DNA from: Bacteroidota bacterium
Lineage (GTDB): Bacteria > Bacteroidota > Bacteroidia > Chitinophagales > Saprospiraceae
Assembly (NCBI GenBank): GCA_018222965.1
Contig: JAAEZH010000005.1
Coordinates: 118,704 to 182,703, forward strand
Length of the DNA stretch: 64,000 bases
Direction: 5' to 3'
Part shown: positions 56,279-64,000 of the stretch, one piece after another
Numbering within the stretch: position 1 is the stretch's first letter
Layout: each line of letters starts with the position of its first letter
Position numbers and translations under genes: made by a program
The notes under the pieces: model-generated
Databases searched by the model: none
Told to the model about the DNA's origin: nothing
What the model saw: only the letters and a program-made list of their open reading frames with translations

Positions 56279-59200
56279 TTATTGATTACTTGTACTAAAT
56301 TGCTGATACCAATTATAGCTTGGATTAACTATAAAGGAATTGTGGCCTTGAAGAACTTCAGCTGAAGGTGTAGGTTCTGCAGAAGGATATTGGCTTATAT
56401 TATTTCCAGGAGTGAAAATGATCTCTTCACAAGTGTTTAGTGATTGCTTTGGTAATGTCGAGATCTCCTCTAGTTTTTCAATTTCATCCGTTCTCGTAAA
56501 CTTGTTTGAAACAGATCGAACGTTATTTGAGAATTCAGAAATACCCCCTTCCGTAAGTCCAATTGGATCACCTGCAAAACCCCAGGCTGCAACTTCGCTT
56601 ATCACCATTCCTGCTGCTTCATTGTTAACAGGAATTGGAACTGGAGCTAAAACTGCATTTACTGCTGTCCCTTTTAGCTTAGACCATGCTAAATCAGTCG
56701 CTCTTTCATAATCTTCATCATTTAATGCACTATTTATATCCACGATGAATTTTACTTGCGCATAGACAGCTAATGCAGCAATACCATAAGCGATAGCTGT
56801 TGCCAATAATATTTCCCCCGATGGGTCAATGTTTGTTATTGGATTCCCTCCCGCATACGAATACAAATTCGTACTCCAAATAGGGTCCTCACTTAAAAAC
56901 CTTCCTATACCTGGATCGTAATAGCGAGCCCGCATAAAGTACAACTCATCCGTCTCATACATCACCCCATATTTACCCACAAAGCGGAAAGGATTATAAT
57001 CCGTTTCCATGATGTCGGTCAGGCGGCCATAGGCATCATAGTTGTAGCTGTGGGTAACATTCTGTGCGGCATCGGTCATAGCGATTATGCTGCCCCGAAA
57101 ATCGTGATGGTAATAATAGGTATCGCCGTTGGGCTTGACGTTACTGATCAGGTCCAGGCCATAGACGTAATAGTCTATTGGATTATCACCGGCATCGCTG
57201 GTCACCAATACCCGGCTCATGCCCAGGATATCGAGGCTGTATTTGAAACTGATCAGATTGCGAACTGCTTCCCGGCGATTGCCAAGTCCATCGTAAAGGA
57301 AGATGAGATTATCGGTACCATCGTTGTAGTTGGTCAACATATCGTGATCATCCCAGGCGTAGGTGGTGCCGGTTTTGGTCAGCGCATTGCCGTTGTCGTC
57401 AAAAGTCCAGTTGATGGTAGTCCCCAAATCTCCACTGGCCGATTGGATCCGATTGATGTTGTTATAGCTGTAGGTAAAACTCTCTGTCGGAGCCGCGGGG
57501 TACCCAAAAGGCTGGTCAATCTTCTCTTCCGAAAGATGATTGCCTAATTGATCGAGATCATACACATATCTGATCCAGGGCGTGCCACTATTGCGATAGT
57601 GGATCAGCTTTTCTACCCGACCGGCATCATCGTATTCGTAATCATAGGAAGTGCCGTTGGGCAGGTAGGTGATCTTCAGGCGATCATCGTCGTAGTACTC
57701 ATAAGTCGTTGTGGCCCCATTCCAATCAGTGACCGTTTCCATGCGATCTTTGGCGTCGTAAGTGTAGGTAACCATTTTCCCGTCCGGGTAGGTCAGGCTT
57801 GTCACATTACTATTGGCATCATAGCCATATCCAACCACTTGCCCATCGTAGGTAACGGATGTGATCCGGTTTAGATCGTCGTATTCATAAGTGATGGTTT
57901 TAGTGTCTTTGGTTACTGTTTTGAGTCGATTTCTTGCATCATAGGTATAGGTTGCATAATCATCACTCAACAAGTTGCCGGTGGTCGGATCATAGGTATA
58001 ATTCAGCTCTGTACCATCCGGTTTGGTCATTTTGACCAGCTTACCTTCATCGTCGTATTCATACTCTTTGGTAAAGCCGCCAAAAGATTCGGAGCGCAGG
58101 AAGTCATTTTCATCATAGGTGAGTGTCGTAATCTCATTTTGGGCATTCTCGATTTCATAGAGATTGCCATTATCGTCATAGCGAAATTGCGTGACGAAAT
58201 TCATCGCATCTGTAGTCTGCGTAATGAAATCGCGGGCATCGTAATCGTACTTCGTGGTCTGGCCGTTTGGATTGGTGCTTTCCATGAGGCGGGAAGCGCC
58301 GTCGTAAGTTGCACCTGAAATAATCCCGCCGGGAGCGGTCACCATATTTTGATTGCCGAACGCATTATATCCGAAGGTCACGGAAATATTTTCCGGATTA
58401 GTCACTTTGGTTGGCTGGCCGTAGTTGTTGTAATCCATTGTGGTAGTGCCAATCGGCGAAACCACCTGTTTGAGATTGCCGGGAGCTTCGTAGTTGAAGG
58501 TGGTGGTATATCCCCTGGGGTTGGTGTAGGTAGCGATATCGTTGAGGGAAGTATAAGTGAACTCATGGACCACTCCTTCCGGCTGATCAATCTGCTTCAC
58601 ATTCCCTGTGAAAGGGAAATATTCATAAGTAGTCTCTACACCATCCACCACCACTTTGGTGGGTAGTGTGGGATTGGTGGCATCACCATATTCCACCGCA
58701 TCAATGGTATTGGTAGGTGTACCCATACCCGTGAGCTGGGCCAGACCATTTGTTTCGTAGAAGTAATCCCGGGTACTGGTTCCGTCATCAATGGTCAGCA
58801 TGGAATTAGTTCCTCCATATACGCCGTCATTCAGCTCCAACTCCACCTGAGTATTTATCTGCGACCCTCCGGCCATATTCGTCATGGTGGATTTTAGTTT
58901 TTTGTCTTCATAGGTATTGTCGATCGTATTGCCATTCGGCAGGGTGATGTTTGTGAGTAGGTGTTCTTTACCCGGCTCAAAGGGATAGAGGTAGGTTGTT
59001 TCCAGGTTTTCCGCATCGGTGTAGGTCAAAAGATCGAAGGTGGCCGGATCGTAGTCGAATGTAACCTCTCTACCGATCGGATCGGTCACCGAAGCCAGCA
59101 TCCCGTCTCCATTATAGGACAATGTAAATTTTCTGCCGGCAGTACCGACAACCTCCACCAAACGAGTAGTTCCTCCTTGATAATTGAGCAGGATGGTATT

Positions 59201-60400
59201 ATTATTTCTATCGGAAACACGCTTCAATACAAAAGGATCAGTGGCATTACCCGTCACCTTTTCGAAGGTGTATTTCATTTGATTTTTTCTGGTAATGATA
59301 AACTGTTGCTGACCGGCATTGTAGGTGATATCGTCATACACTCCTCTCGTTGTTGTCACCACGTTTCCGTTACTTATCTCGAAAACATACATGCTGCCCC
59401 CCGGCCAGAAAACGACGTACTGGTCATTGATGGAGTTGCTGGGGTTTGAGTAGCCCGGCACCATCGTGATGTAGGAATTATAGGAATGCGACCAGCCCCG
59501 TCCGATGGGACAAATGGGAAAAAGCTCGTCTGGTAATTCTGTCAGATGTGAATTGTAGTTGTGTGCAAAAGCAAGTGGTATATTCCTTCCGGGAATAACA
59601 AAACTGCTTTTTTGATAGGCATCAAAATTCGCGTCAGAGAGAGAAGGACGGTTGCTCAGGTTGAAGGGATGATAATTGCCCGGCATAAAGAAATCGTCAT
59701 CAGTAGGCGTCACTCCTGTGTACTGGTTGTTGTCACAGAGCAGTCGATAAAACATCAGGATAACTTCTCCGCGGGTAGCTGCATCCTCCGGTCTGAATTC
59801 AGGTGAAGCCATAACCAGATCGTATTCAAACAAAGTCTGAACATATTCAAATTGCGGATCACCAGGCTGTACATCCGGAAAATACGGAGAGGCATTCGCC
59901 GAAAGGCTAAGATCAAAAGCTTCGCAAATCACTTTGGCAACATCCCGTCTTTGAATGGTAGCTCCCGGCCTAAAATTGAAAAACGCCCGATCAAATGGAG
60001 GCACCCCATCATCGTATTCGAGATAACTCATCGCCTTGGCATACTTATAGTAATCGATCCAGTTGCCCTGTAAGTCCGCAAAAGGCGTGGGAAAACTATC
60101 CGCTGCTACAGCGGTGGTTGCGTCACCAAAGACAGATATGAAGGAGACTTTTGCCAGGTCCTCCCGAATGATGGGATCATTGGGGTTTACAGTACCTCCG
60201 TCCAATATTCCCTGGGAACACAGATAGACGGCTGCACAATACAACTCATTGGCAGACGATTGATTAATGTCAGATGGCGGCATGTTACAATTCCCTGTAC
60301 ACGCACATTGACTTAAACTCTTTGAGGGAAGAAATAAAAACCCCAACATCACCACACAAGCAGCAATGCCGGAAAAGGCAGGTAAAGCTTTCCGTTTCAT
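56279..60400 (-). CDS. SLH-domain RHS-repeat protein with variable C-terminal tip
   Basis: 1373 residues with a signal-like N-terminus. Residues about 50-230 contain three S-layer-homology-like units (FADLQGNWIDYYKYAKAMSYL, RPGATIQRRDVAKVICEAF, FRPEDAATRGEVILMFYRLL). An RHS entry domain follows (FVIPGRNIPLAFAHNYNS, GRGWSHSYNSYI), then YD repeats (about 430-1080) and the RHS core (NPFRFVGKYGVMYETDELYFMRARYYDPGIGRFLSEDP), ending at NIDPSG near 1195. The last 177 residues are an unrelated tip beginning with a hydrophobic stretch. Known RHS proteins enclose a toxic tip in a shell. Here the tip is unrecognised and its DNA is AT-rich, so a toxin is only inferred. No immunity gene directly follows. 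Confidence 0.88.
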   Translation of the reverse strand: MKRKALPAFSGIAACVVMLGFLFLPSKSLSQCACTGNCNMPPSDINQSSANELYCAAVYLCSQGILDGGTVNPNDPIIREDLAKVSFISVFGDATTAVAADSFPTPFADLQGNWIDYYKYAKAMSYLEYDDGVPPFDRAFFNFRPGATIQRRDVAKVICEAFDLSLSANASPYFPDVQPGDPQFEYVQTLFEYDLVMASPEFRPEDAATRGEVILMFYRLLCDNNQYTGVTPTDDDFFMPGNYHPFNLSNRPSLSDANFDAYQKSSFVIPGRNIPLAFAHNYNSHLTELPDELFPICPIGRGWSHSYNSYITMVPGYSNPSNSINDQYVVFWPGGSMYVFEISNGNVVTTTRGVYDDITYNAGQQQFIITRKNQMKYTFEKVTGNATDPFVLKRVSDRNNNTILLNYQGGTTRLVEVVGTAGRKFTLSYNGDGMLASVTDPIGREVTFDYDPATFDLLTYTDAENLETTYLYPFEPGKEHLLTNITLPNGNTIDNTYEDKKLKSTMTNMAGGSQINTQVELELNDGVYGGTNSMLTIDDGTSTRDYFYETNGLAQLTGMGTPTNTIDAVEYGDATNPTLPTKVVVDGVETTYEYFPFTGNVKQIDQPEGVVHEFTYTSLNDIATYTNPRGYTTTFNYEAPGNLKQVVSPIGTTTMDYNNYGQPTKVTNPENISVTFGYNAFGNQNMVTAPGGIISGATYDGASRLMESTNPNGQTTKYDYDARDFITQTTDAMNFVTQFRYDDNGNLYEIENAQNEITTLTYDENDFLRSESFGGFTKEYEYDDEGKLVKMTKPDGTELNYTYDPTTGNLLSDDYATYTYDARNRLKTVTKDTKTITYEYDDLNRITSVTYDGQVVGYGYDANSNVTSLTYPDGKMVTYTYDAKDRMETVTDWNGATTTYEYYDDDRLKITYLPNGTSYDYEYDDAGRVEKLIHYRNSGTPWIRYVYDLDQLGNHLSEEKIDQPFGYPAAPTESFTYSYNNINRIQSASGDLGTTINWTFDDNGNALTKTGTTYAWDDHDMLTNYNDGTDNLIFLYDGLGNRREAVRNLISFKYSLDILGMSRVLVTSDAGDNPIDYYVYGLDLISNVKPNGDTYYYHHDFRGSIIAMTDAAQNVTHSYNYDAYGRLTDIMETDYNPFRFVGKYGVMYETDELYFMRARYYDPGIGRFLSEDPIWSTNLYSYAGGNPITNIDPSGEILLATAIAYGIAALAVYAQVKFIVDINSALNDEDYERATDLAWSKLKGTAVNAVLAPVPIPVNNEAAGMVISEVAAWGFAGDPIGLTEGGISEFSNNVRSVSNKFTRTDEIEKLEEISTLPKQSLNTCEEIIFTPGNNISQYPSAEPTPSAEVLQGHNSFIVNPSYNWYQQFSTSNQ

Positions 60401-60702
60401 GGATTATAATTTGTTATATGGCTGTGGGATGGCCCCACTTAACCTTCTCTATTAATAGCAGTCTAAATCTACCTCCGAAGCTTTAAAAGTAGAAGCAATC
60501 GAGTTTAATTCAGGAAAATCCGTGATTGGGGAGTGAAATTTCGTACTTATTTTCTTCCTTCAATCCTTTTTGAGTATTAATTGCCGGGAGTGATGGCTTG
60601 TTGTAAACCAAGGCATAATTGGACGGAACGCATTATTTGGATTTATTCATTTCTGTATCACGGCAGGCGAGACGACTCCTTTGAAGGCTTGATGATTCCC
60701 GG
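60401..60702. other. Intergenic, upstream of the RHS gene
   Basis: About 300 bases without a credible frame. On the minus strand TAGATTTA, near 60460, is one base off the -7 consensus and might belong to the RHS gene. Nothing else was seen. Confidence 0.4.
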
Positions 60703-61077
60703 TCAACTAAGAAAAAACATTCCCAACAGAGAAAGTACAGCAAATAAAATCCATAAAGCAAAACCGCCTTCAACTACCTGAAACCAGAAAGGGTCCACGG
60801 CTTTGACTTCTTCTGTCTTTTTTTCTTTTCGCTTACGGAAAAAGGAGCGAACCAGCTCCAATAAAACCGACAAAAACATACAAACACCAATGAAGCCGAT
60901 GGCTCCGGCAAAACTGTAGGGAAAGTTAATTCCGGTTTGAAGCGTATGCAACAAACTGCCGGCTATTCCCATTACTACGAAATAAACGACGCTCTTTTTG
61001 ACCAACGCCTTTTGCCTTTCACTTTTCTCTGCCAGCGCTTCATCTCTGTCTGGGTCTGTATCTATTATTTGGCTCAT
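60703..61077 (-). CDS. Small membrane protein of unknown function
   Basis: 124 residues: charged N-terminus, then three membrane helices (VVYFVVMGIAGSLLHTL, FAGAIGFIGVCMFLSVLLEL, FALWILFAVLSLLGMFFL) separated by a basic RKRKEKKTEE loop. No family recognised. Last gene of a four-gene cluster (gaps 14-28 bases), 300 bases before the RHS gene. Confidence 0.7.
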   Translation of the reverse strand: MSQIIDTDPDRDEALAEKSERQKALVKKSVVYFVVMGIAGSLLHTLQTGINFPYSFAGAIGFIGVCMFLSVLLELVRSFFRKRKEKKTEEVKAVDPFWFQVVEGGFALWILFAVLSLLGMFFLS

Positions 61078-61102
61078 AAGATTATTTTATACTAAAGTAT
61101 GT

Positions 61103-61606
61103 CTAATCGCTACTCAACCATTCCAGGCCTAATTCAATTTTTTCATTTTCTCTTCCCAAAAGAACATTAGACTGCCCGAGGTAATGACTTGGAATAAAAC
61201 TCACCTTGGCAACTTCGTCGTGACTTGAGAAAGAATCAAAATCAAGAAAGGCTACCCGGTGCATGCCTTGAAGGTTTTTAATAACCAGATTTATGGGGAA
61301 GGTCACCTCTTCATTAAGCTCTACGTTTTCCCGGCGATCAGAGGGGTTGTTAAACAATAACGCGCCTTTTTGGATATCCTGAATCTGCACATAAACATCC
61401 GGCTTGAAAAAGGCGGAGGCATTATCCCATTTTTCACCGTCCCTCTTGCGCTTGGGAAATGATTTCATTCGTACATAAAGGATTTGAACTCTATCAAATT
61501 CAGCATTGGCAATTTTTGAAGGCGTCCCCTCAAAAGGTTTCACCCAATCGAGCGAAAAAGCCACCAACCCACAAAAAAGGGTCCCAATTAAAAATGTCCA
61601 TTTCAT
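61103..61606 (-). CDS. Exported protein of unknown function
   Basis: 167 residues from ATG 61606 (MKWTFLIGTLFCGLVAFSLDW); a TTG three codons earlier is possible. After the signal or anchor it is beta-rich: FDRVQILYVRM, PDVYVQIQDIQ and FPINLVIKNLQGMHRVAFLDFD suggest a C2-like sandwich. No confident family. Part of the small-gene cluster. Confidence 0.7.
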   Translation of the reverse strand: MKWTFLIGTLFCGLVAFSLDWVKPFEGTPSKIANAEFDRVQILYVRMKSFPKRKRDGEKWDNASAFFKPDVYVQIQDIQKGALLFNNPSDRRENVELNEEVTFPINLVIKNLQGMHRVAFLDFDSFSSHDEVAKVSFIPSHYLGQSNVLLGRENEKIELGLEWLSSD

Positions 61607-61634
61607 CGTATCCAATTTTACACCTGTTCAGTAT

Positions 61635-62039
61635 TCACTTTTCAACCATGCGGACCTCAGTATTATCCAGTAAGGAATATGCGTGCAATACGTTTACAGC
61701 ATAAGGCAGTGGAATTTCAATCATCGCTGTCGATTCCGGAGGAACAATCAAGTGCATCCCTACGTGTTTCGATTTTGAATCGTTATACCATGGACGCATG
61801 TATTGATATCCAATTTTAGATATTTCAAATACATAACATGTGGAGGAATTTGTAAACCAAATATTCATTTTACCATCAAAATCCATAGATTTATCAATAG
61901 AGGGTTGCGATAGGAATTGGTTAATTAGTTCTTTCTCATGGGGCTTATCGCGAATAGAATCACAACCAGTTTTTCCACGACATCCAGCCAAATAAAACTG
62001 GGTAATAAACAGTAACAAAAACAATTTTGTGGGTTTCAT
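61635..62039 (-). CDS. Small lipoprotein of unknown function
   Basis: 134 residues from ATG 62039, the start of a lipoprotein signal (MKPTKLFLLLFITQFYLAGC). The body is beta-rich with a Cys pair (CRGKTGC) and MNIWFTNSSTCYVFEISK. No family. AT-richer than most of the window. 14 bases after the upstream small gene. Confidence 0.7.
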   Translation of the reverse strand: MKPTKLFLLLFITQFYLAGCRGKTGCDSIRDKPHEKELINQFLSQPSIDKSMDFDGKMNIWFTNSSTCYVFEISKIGYQYMRPWYNDSKSKHVGMHLIVPPESTAMIEIPLPYAVNVLHAYSLLDNTEVRMVEK

Positions 62040-62053
62040 CCTCAATTTATTAA

Positions 62054-62278
62054 TCAAACATACACCACCTGCCGGCCTTCAATCCTCCCCCGATATGCAC
62101 TATTTCCATTTACGTAAATAGTTCCATTGCCGGGCGAATTGGATATGTGTACCTCCCCCCGTTCATTCGTATATTCAGCGCTTGAAAACCCTCTGGTCAA
62201 GCCTTCAAATTGAACAGAGACCTTTACACCTTTGACGGGTTTACCTGTGCTTTTCCTAAATACCTGAATCGTTATCAT
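62054..62278 (-). CDS. Very small beta-domain protein (CarboxypepD-reg-like)
   Basis: 74 residues from ATG 62278; the longer frame's upstream Met lacks support. VFRKSTGKPVKGVKVSVQFEG and NERGEVHISNSPGNGTIYVNG fit a short carboxypeptidase-regulatory or Ig-like strand set. No signal peptide. First gene of the cluster. Confidence 0.6.
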   Translation of the reverse strand: MITIQVFRKSTGKPVKGVKVSVQFEGLTRGFSSAEYTNERGEVHISNSPGNGTIYVNGNSAYRGRIEGRQVVYV

Positions 62279-62415
62279 CTTTATACTTTTATCTTTTTTC
62301 AACTTATTTAAAATACTCCTTAAACCTACTCTCTTATTCCAAAAACAGGACAAACCAGCTCAATTCGATGATTTACTGAGTAGCGCTTCACGCAAAAGCC
62401 CGTATCTTTCACTTG

Positions 62416-64000
62416 ATGAACAGACCATACTGCCTAATAGGGCTTTTACTCTTATTGCTTCCTATTCTAACACAGGCACAGCAACAAAACTCTGCTCCTG
62501 TCAGCCACTTCCCTTTCCGTATTTACACCGCAAAGGACGGCTTGTCGCAAACCCTCGTACATCAAATTGTGCAAGATACTTTTGGCTACATCTGGACTGG
62601 AGGAAGAGAGGGCATAAACCGATTCGACGGCCTGAATTTTATCAACCACCGCATTGACTCAACTTATCCGGATGATGTCATAAGGTTTTCCTATTTCTTT
62701 CCTCCCAACCAGATTTGGATGGCCGGGAATAATGGCATTTACTCCATTAATAAGGACAGCATCAGTAATTACCTCCCGGAAAGCGGAGAAATGCTAAATC
62801 ATGCATCATCTATTTTTTTGTCGCACAGAAACAGTGTTTGCGTTAAACAGAAAAAAGAAAACTCCTACTCCATTTTAGAATTTAAGGACGGAGAATTCTC
62901 CAGAGCATCCGATTTAGAGAAACTATTAGACAACTATTATAAGTGGAAATACATCCCTGATGAAGGAGGGTACCTGGGGGTTGAAGCTAATTTTTCCGAT
63001 ACACTAAATTACTTTAGCCTCTATTTTACTTCTACCGATGGAAAGCGGATATTGATTCAGAGTGGCACATTCCCCAGGCAATTTCCTCCTCCAACAGTCC
63101 TGGTGAAAAAAGGAAATACTTATGTAAAAATCAATCACACCATATATAAGTTCCAAAACAAAAAATTAACCCGTCCCATAACAATTGGGGAAGGGTTTAA
63201 ACACTTTGAAGTCAGAAATGAAGAATTCATTTTCCACAATGATTCTGCCGTTTTTAAATGGAATGGAGAAAAAATAATTGACTACGGACTGCGGCTACCT
63301 GCCATTTACCAGATCTTCCTTGACCGCGAAGAAAGGCTTTGGATTTCCTGCGAAACAGGTCTGGTTAAAGTCACCTCAGAAGCCATCCGGGTTTACCCGC
63401 AAAACAGAGGCTGCCCGCCAAACGTGTGGACAGTACTTGAAGACAACAATGCTGTATTTTGGTTGGGAACTTTCAGGAATGGAGTTCATACTTATTCGCC
63501 CCAAACGAACCGCTACCAAAACCGACCGTTGATTACTTCTTACCTGAATGAAAACACTCCTTATTATTTCGATCATTTTTACCCCGGTGCTTTAATGGAT
63601 TCAACAGGAAACCTGATTTTCCCCACCGCCTCCAGAGTCATCTCTATTTCAAACGGCATTCCAAAGATTTTAGACCTCCCCTATTTGGGCTCATCCGCTT
63701 GCCAGGGTTTAAAAGAAAGAGATGGCGAATTCCTGGTAGCCACAAAAGGGTTTATCAGGGTTAAAAAAGATGGCAGCAAAGAGTTTTACGGCCAGAAAGA
63801 CGGCCTAAACATGAATCGACTCAGCTACTTCGAAACCATTGAACGGGACACACAGGGTCACTATTGGTTAGGAAGTCACAACGGACTCGTATTCGCGGAT
63901 CTGGAAAAGAAATCTTTTAAGCATTATTATGTCGGCAAGGACATCCATGCCGGCATCAATACCATCGCTCAAACGCCAGATCACAGACTGTGGTTTGGCA
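62416..64000 (+). CDS. Two-component regulator propeller sensor (3' partial)
   Basis: An open frame from ATG 62416 to the window end (at least 528 codons). Signal peptide MNRPYCLIGLLLLLLPILTQAQ. Then Reg_prop beta-propeller blades: DGLSQTLVHQIVQDTFGYIWTG with REGINRFDGLNF, and later LDREERLWISCETGLVKV, DTQGHYWLGSHNGLVFADL and TPDHRLWFG. Such periplasmic propellers normally precede a YYY domain and a histidine kinase or HTH output, which would lie beyond the window. It is divergent from the small-gene cluster; AT-richer than the copper region. Confidence 0.88.
   Translation, partial: MNRPYCLIGLLLLLLPILTQAQQQNSAPVSHFPFRIYTAKDGLSQTLVHQIVQDTFGYIWTGGREGINRFDGLNFINHRIDSTYPDDVIRFSYFFPPNQIWMAGNNGIYSINKDSISNYLPESGEMLNHASSIFLSHRNSVCVKQKKENSYSILEFKDGEFSRASDLEKLLDNYYKWKYIPDEGGYLGVEANFSDTLNYFSLYFTSTDGKRILIQSGTFPRQFPPPTVLVKKGNTYVKINHTIYKFQNKKLTRPITIGEGFKHFEVRNEEFIFHNDSAVFKWNGEKIIDYGLRLPAIYQIFLDREERLWISCETGLVKVTSEAIRVYPQNRGCPPNVWTVLEDNNAVFWLGTFRNGVHTYSPQTNRYQNRPLITSYLNENTPYYFDHFYPGALMDSTGNLIFPTASRVISISNGIPKILDLPYLGSSACQGLKERDGEFLVATKGFIRVKKDGSKEFYGQKDGLNMNRLSYFETIERDTQGHYWLGSHNGLVFADLEKKSFKHYYVGKDIHAGINTIAQTPDHRLWFG

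Overview
The window is a chromosome segment of a Bacteroidota bacterium, most likely from the class Saprospiria. The evidence is: six or more proteins with type IX secretion (T9SS) C-terminal sorting domains, very large secreted repeat proteins (SprB-like, HYR, RHS), the Bacteroidota promoter signature TTG-N19-20-TAnnTTTG at several genes, atpD-atpC split from the other ATP synthase genes, and almost no Shine-Dalgarno sites. No rRNA, tRNA, CRISPR array, phage or complete insertion sequence was seen.

Layout. 1-8541: the 3' part of a giant T9SS type B adhesin with 28 tandem repeats of about 82 residues. 8596-9543: tryptophan 2,3-dioxygenase. 9917-10172: a promoter, a multi-hairpin candidate non-coding RNA and its terminator. 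10173-12317: TPR sensor histidine kinase. 12419-15452: TonB-dependent receptor with a small membrane-anchored partner. 15488-15675: two perfect palindromes. 15768-16313: fasciclin-domain protein.

16391-27410, all on the minus strand and read from high to low coordinates: a copper-handling locus. It encodes a Cys/His-rich HYC_CC_PP protein, CusA, CusC, CusB (with an N-terminal metal-binding motif and a C-terminal DUF3347-like domain), an AraC regulator with an HMA-like CxxC head, an MbnP-like protein with a T9SS sorting domain, and two tandem di-heme MbnH/MauG-like enzymes. In the characterised MbnP/MbnH pair the di-heme enzyme converts a Trp of MbnP to kynurenine, creating a copper site. This locus therefore combines efflux, sensing and a probable post-translationally modified, surface-exported copper protein. 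It is the best candidate here for an under-described system.

27781-38320: secreted T9SS proteins (one with a C25/gingipain-like fold), a MITE-like element, a PadR/HAAS-M23 peptidase pair with a visible operator, and a lipoprotein. 38599-46738: housekeeping genes (exonuclease III, two tandem thioredoxin-TPR proteins, a TPR lipoprotein, GH25 lysozyme, class III aminotransferase, atpD-atpC). 46877-62278: two dockerin-bearing secreted proteins (one of 2659 residues), an SLH-RHS protein with an AT-rich C-terminal tip, and four small genes. 62416 to the end: a two-component propeller sensor running off the window.

Two dispersed DNA signals cut across the genes: a REP-like palindrome family with cores ACCTGWCAGGT and CGACATGTCATG, usually beside promoters or terminators, and a short HIP-like palindromic motif (about TTTCGCCGAA) found some 20 times in coding sequence in several reading frames.
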